A stretch of DNA of 64,000 bases from Sphingomonadales bacterium (lineage in GTDB: Bacteria; Pseudomonadota; Alphaproteobacteria; Sphingomonadales; Sphingomonadaceae): contig JAFLDB010000013.1 in the NCBI GenBank assembly GCA_017302615.1, positions 1-64,000 of the forward strand, read 5' to 3'. Of the stretch, positions 35,667 to 44,097 are shown piece by piece. The translations under genes and the position numbers were made by a program. A model generated the notes under the pieces. It saw only the letters and a program-made list of their open reading frames with translations, was not told the origin of the DNA and ran no database searches. Position 1 is the first letter of the stretch. Every line of letters starts with the position of its first letter.

Positions 35667-36209
35667 TCAAGAGGCCAGCGCCATTTGCGGCGGATCGGCA
35701 TAGTCCGGATTGACGGAGAGGAACTGCCAGTTGAGCGCGGTCGCGAACAGCGCCCAGGCCAGATAGGGCAGCAGCAGCAGCGCGGCGAGCGGACGCACCT
35801 TGCGGAACAAGACGATCGTGACGATCACCGCCAGATCCAGCATCACCAGCAGCACCAGCGCGGCGGTAATCTGGTGCATGGCGAAGAACAGCGGCGACCA
35901 GGCGAGGTTGAGCATGAACTGCACGGCGAAGGCGGTGATCGCCGCGCCGCGCCCGGCCGCGCCGCGCGCGGTGACGATCATCGCCAGCGCCACGCCCATC
36001 AGCAGGTACAGCACCGTCCAGACGATCCCGAACGTCGCTGGCGGCGGATAGAGCGAGGGCTTTTCCAGCCCCATGAACCACAGGTTGCCCGATCCGCTGC
36101 CCGCGGCGAGGCCGGAGAAGCTGCCCAGCAGCAACAGCAAGGGGGCCAGAAACAGCGACCAGCGGAGCAGGGCGGCCCTGAGCTGGCCGGTCGAAGCAAG
36201 TTCAGTCAT
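35667..36209 (-). CDS. TspO/MBR family protein
   Basis: This 180-aa protein has five hydrophobic segments and the TspO signatures PSLYPPPATFGIVWTVLYLL and FMLNLAWSPLFFAMHQ. TspO proteins bind porphyrins and are implicated in tetrapyrrole degradation or oxygen/light signalling. The ATG at MTELASTGQ is chosen; an upstream extension reads as basic non-conserved sequence. Confidence 0.92.
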   Translation of the reverse strand: MTELASTGQLRAALLRWSLFLAPLLLLLGSFSGLAAGSGSGNLWFMGLEKPSLYPPPATFGIVWTVLYLLMGVALAMIVTARGAAGRGAAITAFAVQFMLNLAWSPLFFAMHQITAALVLLVMLDLAVIVTIVLFRKVRPLAALLLLPYLAWALFATALNWQFLSVNPDYADPPQMALAS

Positions 36210-36312
36210 CGGGTGCGACCTCGAATCGGCAAATGGTTCGCGGCGGACTGTGACCGGGTGGCTGGCCAGAGGCAATGCCGCCGAAAGTCTATGCTGTCTG
36301 ATTCTGAACCAG

Positions 36313-37056
36313 TCAGACCCGCAGGGCGGAAATCAGGAACTCGACATTGCCTTCCGGCCCCTTGATCGGGCTTTCGACGATGCCCTGGACCTGCCAGCCC
36401 AGCCCTTCGAGCCAGTCCCGCACTTCGTCGCAGACCCGTTCGTGCAGCGCGGCATCGCGCACCACCCCGCCCTTGCCCACTTCGGCCCGGCCGACTTCGA
36501 ACTGCGGCTTGATCAGGGCGACCAGCCGGCACGGGGTGGCGGCCAGTTTCAGCGGCACTTCCAGTACCTTGGCCAGCGAAATGAAGCTGGCATCGCAAAC
36601 CACCCAGCTGCATGAGGCATCGATCTGTGCGGGGGTAAGCACCCGTGCGCTGGTCTGTTCCAACACGGTGACGCGCGGGTCCTGGCGCAGCTTCCAGGCC
36701 AGCTGGTTGGTGCCGGAATCGACCGCGAAGACATGCGCCGCGCCCTTGCTCAGCAGCACGTCGGTAAAGCCGCCGGTCGAACTGCCGATGTCCATCGCGG
36801 TGACGCCGGTCGGATCAAGCCCGAAGTGCTCGATCGCATGGGCCAGCTTGATCCCGCCGCGTGAAACCCACGGATGGTCGCGTCCGCGCACGTCCAGCGG
36901 GGCATCGGCGGGAAGCGTCTGGCCCGGCTTGGCGATCTTCGTTTCGCCCGAGAATACCGTGCCGGCCAGCACCAGCGCCTGGGCGCGGGTCCGGCTTTCG
37001 GCCAGGCCGCGCTCCACCAGCAGCTGATCGACCCGCGATTTCGGCACCTTGCTCAT
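36313..37056 (-). CDS. tlyA: TlyA family rRNA methyltransferase/hemolysin
   Basis: This 247-aa protein has an N-terminal S4 RNA-binding domain (RVDQLLVERGLAESRTRAQA) and a FtsJ-like Rossmann methyltransferase domain (AMDIGSSTGGFTDVLLSKGA). Actinobacterial TlyA 2'-O-methylates 16S and 23S rRNA and confers capreomycin susceptibility. AAGGAG 8-9 nt before the ATG supports the start. It is divergent from the lipoprotein gene at 37084, the two starts being only 27 nt apart. Confidence 0.93.
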   Translation of the reverse strand: MSKVPKSRVDQLLVERGLAESRTRAQALVLAGTVFSGETKIAKPGQTLPADAPLDVRGRDHPWVSRGGIKLAHAIEHFGLDPTGVTAMDIGSSTGGFTDVLLSKGAAHVFAVDSGTNQLAWKLRQDPRVTVLEQTSARVLTPAQIDASCSWVVCDASFISLAKVLEVPLKLAATPCRLVALIKPQFEVGRAEVGKGGVVRDAALHERVCDEVRDWLEGLGWQVQGIVESPIKGPEGNVEFLISALRV

Positions 37057-37083
37057 CGCCGCCGCTCCTTCCATAGAAGGGGC

Positions 37084-37620
37084 GTGAAGGCAATTGCTCC
37101 CCTCCTTGCGGTCAGCGCCCTGCTGGCCTCCTGCGCCGCGCCGCCAAAGCCGGTGCCGCAGCCCCAGCCGCCGGTCATCAGCCAGCCGCGCCCGGTGCCC
37201 ACCCCTGCGCCGCTGCCGCTGCCCCCGGCCGACTGGCGCGATGCGCCGCAGACCCCAGGGACCTGGACCTGGGGCATGACGGGCGGGCGCTCCACCGCCA
37301 GCTTCGGCCCGGCCGGGGCCACCCCGCTGGTGATGCTGGTCTGCGATCGGGCCGCGGGACAGGTCCTGCTGTACCGCGCCGGAGCAGCCCCCACCGCCGT
37401 GCCGCTGGCCGTGGCCACCACCAGCCAGCGCCGGCCGCTGCTGTCGGATCCGGCCCGCGCGCCGGCCGGGTATCTCGTCGTGGTGCTGCCGGCGCGCGAT
37501 GCCCTGCTTGATGCCATGGCCTTCTCGCGCGGACGCTTTGCGCTGGAGGCGGCAGGGCTGGAAACGCTGTACCTGCCGAGCTGGCCCGAGATCAGCCGCG
37601 TTGTGCAGGATTGCCGCTGA
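37084..37620 (+). CDS. Proline-rich lipoprotein of unknown function
   Basis: This 178-aa product begins with GTG. It has a lipoprotein signal with lipobox LLASC (KAIAPLLAVSALLASC) and then a Pro-rich linker. A globular domain follows (TWTWGMTGGRSTASFGPAGA, LVMLVCDRAAGQVLLYRAGA). The product should be anchored by its N-terminal cysteine in the periplasmic or outer membrane. The domain is not confidently recognised. Promoters must overlap the tlyA 5' region. Confidence 0.8.
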   Translation: MKAIAPLLAVSALLASCAAPPKPVPQPQPPVISQPRPVPTPAPLPLPPADWRDAPQTPGTWTWGMTGGRSTASFGPAGATPLVMLVCDRAAGQVLLYRAGAAPTAVPLAVATTSQRRPLLSDPARAPAGYLVVVLPARDALLDAMAFSRGRFALEAAGLETLYLPSWPEISRVVQDCR

Positions 37621-37712
37621 AAACGCGGCTGTGGAAAAGTGCCGCGAAGCAGGCCGGAAGCCCCGGATTCTGACAGCGAAAAAAATCAATGCAAGACTTG
37701 TTGTGCAGTGCG

Positions 37713-37721
37713 GAATGATTC
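37713..37721. promoter_or_regulatory. Weak Fur-like palindromic core
   Basis: GAATGATTC is a 9-bp palindrome with GCG and ACA flanks. It lies inside a possible promoter (TTGTTG and CACATT at 17-nt spacing) upstream of the small ORF at 37816. Flank symmetry is poor, so a Fur site here is only a suggestion. Confidence 0.25.
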
Positions 37722-37815
37722 ACATTCTTCCTCAAGGACGGCATGCCGCCCGGCGTGATCGGCCCCAGCTTCCAACCGGAGGCGATTGGCTCAACAGCGC
37801 GAAAGGAGGTGACCG

Positions 37816-37872
37816 ATGTCTCATGGTTCAGCAGGGAGGTCGGTAATTCGCGTCATGGAGCATTATCGCTGA
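37816..37872 (+). CDS. 18-codon small ORF with near-ideal ribosome binding site
   Basis: The peptide MSHGSAGRSVIRVMEHYR is preceded by GAAAGGAGGTGACCG, in which AAAGGAGGTGA is an 11-nt complement to the 16S rRNA 3' end, 4 nt before the ATG. Such a strong site before so short a frame suggests a genuine translated leader or small protein. A GC-rich hairpin follows about 60 nt downstream, so a transcript of ~200 nt can be imagined. The function is unknown; it could also be a dual-function sRNA. Confidence 0.5.
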   Translation: MSHGSAGRSVIRVMEHYR

Positions 37873-37929
37873 GTTTCGATTTCGCGATAGAGGCTTCGTG
37901 AGCGGCACTTCCGGCCGCTGACCATGCGA

Positions 37930-38020
37930 AGGGCCACCCGGTCACGCCGGTGTGGCCCTTCTCATTTGCCCTGAAGAATTGGGGGCCTCCCGGTCAGGCC
38001 GGTGTGGCCCTTCTCATTTG
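37930..38020 (+). terminator. Duplicated terminator-like hairpins
   Basis: The first hairpin (37931-37958, arms GGGCCAC..CCGG / CCGG..GTGGCCC) is followed by TTCTCATTT. The segment GCCGGTGTGGCCCTTCTCATTTG at 37946-37968 is repeated exactly at 37998-38020, giving a second, weaker hairpin. This is a tandem duplication of a terminator behind the small ORF. Confidence 0.65.
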
Positions 38021-38051
38021 TGCAAACCCAAGAAAGCCAGCACCGATGGTT

Positions 38052-38121
38052 GTCATCCCCGCGCAGGCGGGGATCCATGGCGCGAGGTCAGACCATGGAT
38101 CCCGGCCTGCGCGGGGATGAC
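38052..38121. repeat. 70-nt dispersed inverted repeat, copy 2
   Basis: This is the second copy of the element at 35253-35322, in the same orientation, with outer arms GTCATCCCCGCGCAGGC/GCCTGCGCGGGGATGAC and inner GGATCCATGG/CCATGGATCC. It lies between the small-ORF region and the secreted protein gene. Confidence 0.85.
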
Positions 38122-38169
38122 AGCCTGTAAGCGATCGCTACCGGGCATCGTCGCGCGCGCCCAGCCCGC

Positions 38170-38781
38170 TCAGGGCCAGCTGATGAACACCTTGGTCACC
38201 ACCGGCCGGGCGGCGCGCAGGGCCTGGCTGCTGGAGCCCATGCTGACCCCGTCGCCCATCACGTTGTCGGGCGGATTGGCAACATCCGGGCCGACATCCA
38301 TCACCAGCCCGATCCGGCAGCCGCCGGGCCACTTGGCCAGCTTGCCGCCACGCGGATCGACGCCGCCGCCATAGTCCCAGCCGAACCCGCCGACCCGCAC
38401 CGGGCGGCCATTGGCCTTCAGCACCGCATCAAGGTTCGATCCGATGCCGAGCCCGCCGATCCGCCAGCGCGATTTATCGCCGGTGATCCGGATTGTTTCG
38501 ACCCGCTTGCCGGGATTTTCGGAGAAGAACACGTCGATCCGTCGGGCCGGGTCATTGGGCCACAGCGCCATGCCATCCACCATCTCACCCTCGGCCGCGT
38601 GAATCTTCATGGCCCGGGCCTGGGTGCCATAGCGCTTCTTCAGCGAAGCGGCGGTATCCCCCTTCTGGACCGGCACGGCGCAGGTCAGCGGCCGGGTGGC
38701 CGGGCCCTTGGCCGGAGCAGCGGCGACCAGCGGCACGGTCAGGAGGGCGAGCAGGATGGCGCGGTGGATCAAGGACTTCAC
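38170..38781 (-). CDS. Secreted protein of unknown function
   Basis: This 203-aa protein has a signal peptide (MKSLIHRAILLALLTVPLVA). A segment with LysM/SH3-like features follows (CAVPVQKGDTAASLKKRYGT), and then a beta-rich domain (IGGLGIGSNLDAVLKANGRP, VGGFGWDYGGGVDPRGGKLA). The GIGSNLDAVLKANG pattern occurs in uncharacterised periplasmic proteins where a small-residue loop precedes a helix. No catalytic motif is evident. It is a single gene, divergent from ilvE. Confidence 0.75.
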   Translation of the reverse strand: MKSLIHRAILLALLTVPLVAAAPAKGPATRPLTCAVPVQKGDTAASLKKRYGTQARAMKIHAAEGEMVDGMALWPNDPARRIDVFFSENPGKRVETIRITGDKSRWRIGGLGIGSNLDAVLKANGRPVRVGGFGWDYGGGVDPRGGKLAKWPGGCRIGLVMDVGPDVANPPDNVMGDGVSMGSSSQALRAARPVVTKVFISWP

Positions 38782-38947
38782 TCCCGGTCAGGCAAGATCG
38801 CCCGCGATCATGCGCGCATTGTGCCCTCTGGCGCAATCCCGCCAATGCAGTAAAGTGACATAGCGCCTTTGCAATTATTACTTGGCGCTTGCGCAGGACG
38901 TAATTTTCGTTCAGGACGGGCGCTTCGCAACTTAAGGATCGAAGCCT

Positions 38948-40048
38948 ATGGCGACTCTCGCCGATTCCCGCCCCGCGTTCACCCGCCTGCCCCACCCCGC
39001 GCCGGTGGCCGATGAAGTGCGGGCAGAAGTCCTGGCGAACCCCGGCTTCGGCAGCCGCTTCACCGATCACATGGTGACGATCGAATGGAGCGAAGAAGCC
39101 GGCTGGCACGGCGCAACCGTTGCGCCCTATGGCCCGATCGCACTCGATCCGGCGGCTTCGGTGCTGCACTATGCGCAGGAAATCTTCGAAGGGTTGAAGG
39201 CCTATCGCCACCCCGATGGCTCGATGGCGCTGTTCCGCCCCGAAGCCAACGCCGCCCGCTTCAATGCTTCGGCCAAGCGTCTCGCCATGCCGGAACTGCC
39301 CGAGGCGCTGTTCATCGCGGCGATCGAGGAACTGGTCCGCGCCGACGCCGGCTGGTTCCCGACCGTTGAGGGCGGCTCGCTCTATCTGCGCCCCTTCATG
39401 ATCGCGACCGAGGCGTTTCTGGGCGTGCGCCCGGCCAAGGCCTACAAGTTCATCGTCATCGCCAGTCCGGCGGGCAACTATTTCAAGTCGGGTGCGCCGG
39501 CGGTGTCGATCTGGGTTTCGGACTATACCCGCGCCGCGCCCGGCGGTACCGGCGCGGCGAAGTGCGGCGGCAACTATGCCGCCAGCCTGGTTCCCACCGC
39601 CGAGGCCTTTGCCAAGGGGCACGACCAGGTGTTGTTCCTGGATGCGACCGAACACCGCTGGATCGAGGAACTGGGCGGCATGAACCTGTTCTTCGCTTTT
39701 GCCGACGGATCGCTGCTGACCCCGCCGCTGACCGGCACGATCCTGCCTGGAATCACCCGCGACAGCCTGATCACTCTGGCCCGCGAAGAAGGCCTGATCG
39801 TGCGCGAGGAACGCTACGCGCTCGATCAATGGCGCAGCGATGCGGCTTCGGGCCAGCTGGTCGAAGCCTTTGCCTGCGGCACTGCCGCCGTCGTCACCCC
39901 GGTCGGCAAGGTAGCCGGACCGGATGGCGATTTCACCATCGGTTCGGGCGGCCCCGGACAGTTGACCGGCAAGCTGAAAGCCCGCCTCACCGCGATCCAG
40001 CGCGGGGAAGAGCCGGACAGCCACGGCTGGGTCCACCGGATCGGTTGA
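38948..40048 (+). CDS. ilvE: Branched-chain amino acid aminotransferase
   Basis: This fold-type IV PLP transaminase catalyses the last step of valine, leucine and isoleucine synthesis and the first step of their breakdown. The 366-aa protein has the PLP lysine in GAAKCGGNYAASL (K205), IFEGLKAYR near 79-87 and EAFACGTAAVVTPVG near the C-terminus. It belongs to the longer (type II, eukaryote-like) subgroup. It is monocistronic with a ~165-nt upstream region. Confidence 0.96.
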   Translation: MATLADSRPAFTRLPHPAPVADEVRAEVLANPGFGSRFTDHMVTIEWSEEAGWHGATVAPYGPIALDPAASVLHYAQEIFEGLKAYRHPDGSMALFRPEANAARFNASAKRLAMPELPEALFIAAIEELVRADAGWFPTVEGGSLYLRPFMIATEAFLGVRPAKAYKFIVIASPAGNYFKSGAPAVSIWVSDYTRAAPGGTGAAKCGGNYAASLVPTAEAFAKGHDQVLFLDATEHRWIEELGGMNLFFAFADGSLLTPPLTGTILPGITRDSLITLAREEGLIVREERYALDQWRSDAASGQLVEAFACGTAAVVTPVGKVAGPDGDFTIGSGGPGQLTGKLKARLTAIQRGEEPDSHGWVHRIG

Positions 40049-40162
40049 CGCAAATCTGCAATTGCGCGGACCGCGCATTTGCTATTCACTTCCCGTGCAG
40101 GCGGACTGTGCCAGTCCGCCGCAGTGAAGGCCGATCCGGGCCGATAGGGGAGTTTTCCGATC

Positions 40163-40663
40163 ATGCGCGTTCTGTTTGCCGCCGCCCTGGCCCTGGGCCT
40201 GTCCGCTTCGCCCGCGCTGGCGCAGTCGATCACCGACACCGATGCCGATGCGCTGTTGGCCAAGATGTCCACTCCGGCCTTTGACGATTGCATCGGCGGC
40301 GACCAGGCCAACAGCCTGCCGGCGCAGCAGCGCTTTGACGCCTGCCAGAAGGCGCTGACCGAACTGGCCGACTATCGCCGCAAGAACCCCAAGGCCACGC
40401 CGGGTGAAAAGCAGGTCCACCTGTTCTACGAATTCGCGGTCGAGATGGGTCGCTCAACCTCGCTGATCCAGCTCAACGAGCCGGACATGAGCAAGGGCTG
40501 CGCCAATATCGAGCGGCAGTGGGCGTTGACCACCAAGTTCGATACCTCAGTGGTCGGGCCGAGCATGAAGGAGAACCTTGGCGGCGTGACCGAGGCGGTG
40601 CGTCCGCTGGTCCAGCTGTGCCGCCAGCAGTTCCCCGCCCCCAAGGGTGCGCCGCCGGCCTGA
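40163..40663 (+). CDS. Small secreted protein of unknown function
   Basis: This 166-aa protein has a clear signal peptide (MRVLFAAALALGLSASPALA, cleavage after ALA) and a helical mature domain with four cysteines (FDDCIGG, FDACQKA, SKGCANI, LVQLCRQ) that probably form two disulfides. No family was recognised. A GGGGAG site lies 8-9 nt before the ATG. Confidence 0.75.
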   Translation: MRVLFAAALALGLSASPALAQSITDTDADALLAKMSTPAFDDCIGGDQANSLPAQQRFDACQKALTELADYRRKNPKATPGEKQVHLFYEFAVEMGRSTSLIQLNEPDMSKGCANIERQWALTTKFDTSVVGPSMKENLGGVTEAVRPLVQLCRQQFPAPKGAPPA

Positions 40664-40756
40664 TCCGGTCATATCCCTGAAACATTCCGCTGGCCAAAGC
40701 GGACTGCGGCCCGGCCTCCTCTGGACGCCGGGCCGCCTCTCATTCAGGATAGCGCC

Positions 40757-42073
40757 ATGACCTTCGCACTCGACCGCCGCCGTTTCCTCTCCGCCACCTC
40801 GATCGCCTTTGGCGGGCTGGTCGCCAATGGCTGCAACGCCGCGGTTCCGGGCGGCACGCCCTCGGCCGATCCCTATGGCCCGCTGCTGCCCGATCCGGGC
40901 GGGCTGCTCGATCTGCCGAAGGGCTTCTCCTACCGGGTGATCTCGCGGCTGGGCGACACCATGACCGATGGCGGGCGGGTGCCCGACGCGGCCGACGGGA
41001 TGGGCTGCTTTGCCCTGCCCGGCGGCAAGCTCGCGCTGGTCCGCAACCACGAACTGCGCCCCGGCAAGGACAGCGGCGGCGCCACCGGTGCGACGTTTGA
41101 CCGGATGCCCGATGGCAGCCCGATGCCCGGCGGCACCACCAACATCGTGCTGGATGCGAAAACGCTGAAAGTGGAACGCCAGTTCCGTTCGCTGTCCGGC
41201 ACGATCCGCAATTGCGCCGGCGGCGTCACCCCGTGGGGTACCTGGCTGACCTGCGAGGAAGACGTGACCCGCGCCGGGCCCAAGGCCCAGCAGGACCACG
41301 GCTGGGCCTTCGAAGTGCCGGCCAATGCCACCGGCCCGGTCACGCCGGTGCCGCTCAAGGCCATGGGCCGCTTCAACCGCGAGGCTGCGGTGGTCGATCC
41401 CGTCAGCGGCATGGTGTTTCAGACCGAGGACCGCAGCGACGGCCTGCTCTATCGCTTCATCCCCGCTGTCCCCGGCCAGCTGGCCAAGGGCGGCAAGCTT
41501 CAGGCCCTTGCCCTGGCCGAAGGCGAACCGGCTGGCGGGCCGGCGCCGGGCGGCTGGGCCAAGGTCCGCTGGATCGACCTCGACGATCCGGAAAGCCCGA
41601 ACGACGACCTGCGCCAGCGCGGCGCGGCGGCGGGCGCGATGGTCTTCTCGCGCGGTGAGGGCATCGAGATGGGCCTAGGCAAGGACGGGGTAAGCGAGCT
41701 GTTCTTCGTCTGCACGTCGGGCGGCAAGGCCAAGCTGGGCCAGGTGTTCCGCCTGCGGCTGGACCCCAAGGGGGACTGGCTGCAGCTGTTCTTCGAATCG
41801 ACCGATCCGGCCCAGTTCAACTATGGCGACAACCTGACTGTTTCGCCCGGCGGCCACCTGATCGTCTGCGAGGACCAGTACACCGACGATGCCGAAAACC
41901 ACCTGCGCGGGCTGACCCCGGCGGGCCTGCCCTATGATTTCGCGCGGGTGCGGCTGAAAACCGAACCGGCCGGGGCCTGCTTCTCGCCCGATGGCAAGGT
42001 GCTGTTCGTCAACCTCTACAGCCCGACCACGACGCTGGCGATCACCGGGCCGTGGCAGCACTTGAAGGCTTAG
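40757..42073 (+). CDS. PhoX-family phosphatase (DUF839), Tat-exported
   Basis: This 438-aa protein begins with a twin-arginine signal (ALDRRRFLSATSIAFGGLVA). The PhoX-type beta-propeller with LPDPGGLLDLPKGFSYRVIS, ALVRNHELRPG, WGTWLTCEEDV and FQTEDRSDGLLYRFIP follows. PhoX enzymes are Ca2+/Fe-dependent alkaline phosphatases; some members of the wider family lack activity. Conserved acidic residues near CEED and TEDR suit metal binding. Its stop overlaps that of the convergent epimerase gene. Confidence 0.87.
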   Translation: MTFALDRRRFLSATSIAFGGLVANGCNAAVPGGTPSADPYGPLLPDPGGLLDLPKGFSYRVISRLGDTMTDGGRVPDAADGMGCFALPGGKLALVRNHELRPGKDSGGATGATFDRMPDGSPMPGGTTNIVLDAKTLKVERQFRSLSGTIRNCAGGVTPWGTWLTCEEDVTRAGPKAQQDHGWAFEVPANATGPVTPVPLKAMGRFNREAAVVDPVSGMVFQTEDRSDGLLYRFIPAVPGQLAKGGKLQALALAEGEPAGGPAPGGWAKVRWIDLDDPESPNDDLRQRGAAAGAMVFSRGEGIEMGLGKDGVSELFFVCTSGGKAKLGQVFRLRLDPKGDWLQLFFESTDPAQFNYGDNLTVSPGGHLIVCEDQYTDDAENHLRGLTPAGLPYDFARVRLKTEPAGACFSPDGKVLFVNLYSPTTTLAITGPWQHLKA

Positions 42074-43029
42074 ATCTTCCGGAAAATCGCTTTCAGCGCG
42101 CCGGTCAGATCCGGATAGGCAAAGCTGAAACCGCTGCGCAGCGCGGCGGCGGGCAGCACCCGCTGGCCGCCCAGCAGCAGTTCCCTCGCCAGGTCCCCGG
42201 CCACCCAGCGCAGCGGCGCGGCGGGCACGGGAATGACGGCCGGCCGGTTCAGCGCCTTGCCCAGGGCGCGGGTGAAATCGCTGTTGCGAACCGGTTCCGG
42301 CGCGGTGGCGTTGACCGGGCCGGACAGGCCCGGCGTGGCAATGGCATGGCAGATCAGCCGGACCAGATCGTCGCGGTGGATCCAGCTCATCCAGTGCTGC
42401 CCGCGCCCGAACGGCCCTCCCAGCCCCAGTTTGAATGGCAGGACCATGCGCTGCAGCAGCCCGCCCCCGGCATCGATCACCAGCCCGATCCGCAGGCGAA
42501 CAGTGCGAACGCCCAGATCCTCGGCGCGCCTGGCCTCGGCTTCGGCGATCACGCAGACCTGGCGAGAAAAGCAGTCGTTGCCACTGGCGTGCTCGTCCAG
42601 TTCCTCGTCGCCATGAAGGCCGTACCAGCCGATCGCGGAGGCCGAGACGAACGCGGCAGGCTTGCGCTCCAGCCGCTCCATCAGCGCCACGCATTCGCGC
42701 GTTACCGCGCGGCGCGATTCGATGATCCGTTCGCGCTTGGCCCTGGTCCACAGGCCGTTGGCAATCGGTTCCCCGGCCAGGTTGACCACGGCGTCGATCC
42801 GCTCGCCCGGCTCGACCCCTGCCAGGGAACCAAGCAGACGCGCCTGACGGGGCAGGCCTTTCGCGGCGCCGGGATCGCGCGTCAGCACGGTGACGCGGTG
42901 CCCGCCCTCGACCAGCGCCTCGACCAGCCGCCGCCCGACAAAGCCGGTGCCGCCGGTGACAAGGATCGCAAGCCCGGCGGGCAAGGCGGCGCTAAGCTCG
43001 GCGGCGGGAATGGACGGATGACGGGCCAT
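42070..43029 (-). CDS. TIGR01777-type NAD-dependent epimerase
   Basis: This 319-aa extended short-chain dehydrogenase has the N-terminal nucleotide-binding VTGGTGFVGRRL, VNLAGEPIANG, SASAIGWYG (atypical active-site YxxxK region) and a C-terminal domain rich in LGG and VAGDLAREL. This profile fits the SulA/YfcH-like TIGR01777 family, whose substrates are not defined. The ATG at MARHPSIPAA matches the frame expected from its neighbours. Confidence 0.88.
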   Translation of the reverse strand: MARHPSIPAAELSAALPAGLAILVTGGTGFVGRRLVEALVEGGHRVTVLTRDPGAAKGLPRQARLLGSLAGVEPGERIDAVVNLAGEPIANGLWTRAKRERIIESRRAVTRECVALMERLERKPAAFVSASAIGWYGLHGDEELDEHASGNDCFSRQVCVIAEAEARRAEDLGVRTVRLRIGLVIDAGGGLLQRMVLPFKLGLGGPFGRGQHWMSWIHRDDLVRLICHAIATPGLSGPVNATAPEPVRNSDFTRALGKALNRPAVIPVPAAPLRWVAGDLARELLLGGQRVLPAAALRSGFSFAYPDLTGALKAIFRKI

Positions 43030-43165
43030 GGCGGACCTTTCTAGCCGATGGACGTTGGCTGTCCTTACACCGCTTGCCCCGCTGCGGCGACCTGTCCCTT
43101 CGGGATTGACCGCGGCGCCGCCCAGCGCCAATCACTTGCGCCAAATACAGCAAGAGGATTTGCCG

Positions 43166-44014
43166 ATGGCCGACGCCGAATATACCCCGCCCCCGGTCTG
43201 GACCTGGAACAAGGAAAACGGCGGGCAGTTCGCCAGCATCAACCGCCCGACCGCCGGGGCCCAGACGGAGAAGGAACTTCCGGTCGGCCAGCACCCCTTC
43301 CAGCTCTATTCGCTCGGCACGCCCAACGGGCAGAAGGTGACGATCCTGTTCGAGGAACTGCTGGAAGCCGGCCACAGCGGGGCGGAATACGATGCCTGGC
43401 TGATCAATATCCGCGATGGCGACCAGTTCGGCTCGGGCTTTGTCGCGCTCAATCCCAATTCGAAGATCCCCGCACTTCTCGACCGGTCCGGGCCGGAACC
43501 GTTCCGGGTGTTCGAAAGCGGCGCGATCATGCTGCACCTGGCGGAAAAGTTCGGCACCTTCATCCCCACCGATGCCAAGGGCCGGGCCGAATGCCTCAGC
43601 TGGCTGATGTGGCAGATGGGCAGTGCGCCGTTCATCGGCGGCGGGTTCGGGCATTTCTATGCCTATGCACCGATCAAAATCGAATATGCGATCGATCGCT
43701 ATTCAATGGAAACCAAGCGCCTGTTCGATGTCGCCGACCAACGGCTGGCGCAGAGCCTGTATCTCGCCGGGGACGAATACACCATCGCCGACATGGCGGT
43801 CTATGCCTGGTTCGGCCTGCTCTACCGCGGCTTTGCCTACAATGACGCGGCCACTTTCCTGTCGATGCACGAATATACCAACGTCGGTCGCTGGGTTGAG
43901 GAAATCCTGGCCCGCCCGGCCGTGAAACGGGGCCAGAAGGTCAACCTGCAAAACGGCCTCATTGAACGCCATTCGGCGGCTGATTTCGACGCGCTGGACA
44001 AGGACGCTAAGTGA
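43166..44014 (+). CDS. yghU: YghU-type glutathione transferase (disulfide-bond oxidoreductase)
   Basis: This 282-aa Nu-class GST has an N-terminal extension (TPPPVWTWNKENGGQFASIN) that covers the active site, the thioredoxin fold with SLGTPNGQKVTILFEELLEA and NPNSKIPALLD, and a long helical domain (MSAPFIGGGFGHFYAYAP-like region). E. coli YghU binds two glutathiones and reduces disulfides. AGAGGA 8-9 nt before the ATG supports the start. Confidence 0.92.
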   Translation: MADAEYTPPPVWTWNKENGGQFASINRPTAGAQTEKELPVGQHPFQLYSLGTPNGQKVTILFEELLEAGHSGAEYDAWLINIRDGDQFGSGFVALNPNSKIPALLDRSGPEPFRVFESGAIMLHLAEKFGTFIPTDAKGRAECLSWLMWQMGSAPFIGGGFGHFYAYAPIKIEYAIDRYSMETKRLFDVADQRLAQSLYLAGDEYTIADMAVYAWFGLLYRGFAYNDAATFLSMHEYTNVGRWVEEILARPAVKRGQKVNLQNGLIERHSAADFDALDKDAK

Positions 44015-44068
44015 CCGGCACGGCGTGACCGGCATCACGGCGGCAACAGCGCTGGCCAGCTAGGCAGG

Positions 44069-44089
44069 ACTCCTCATCAACTGAGGAGT
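44069..44089 (+). promoter_or_regulatory. Hairpin sequestering the ribosome binding site of the collagen-like gene
   Basis: ACTCCTCA and TGAGGAGT form a perfect 8-bp stem with a 5-nt loop. The 3' arm contains GAGGAG, the Shine-Dalgarno sequence 9 nt before the ATG at 44098. In the folded state the binding site is covered. The stem is also followed by TTT, so a terminator for the upstream gene is an alternative. Confidence 0.6.
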
Positions 44090-44097
44090 TTGCCCTT

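Noticed and set aside
37801..37813. AAAGGAGGTGACC as a remnant of a 16S rRNA 3' end
   Set aside because: It is the complement of the 16S tail, not the tail itself, and no rRNA helix is adjacent. It lies where a Shine-Dalgarno sequence should be.
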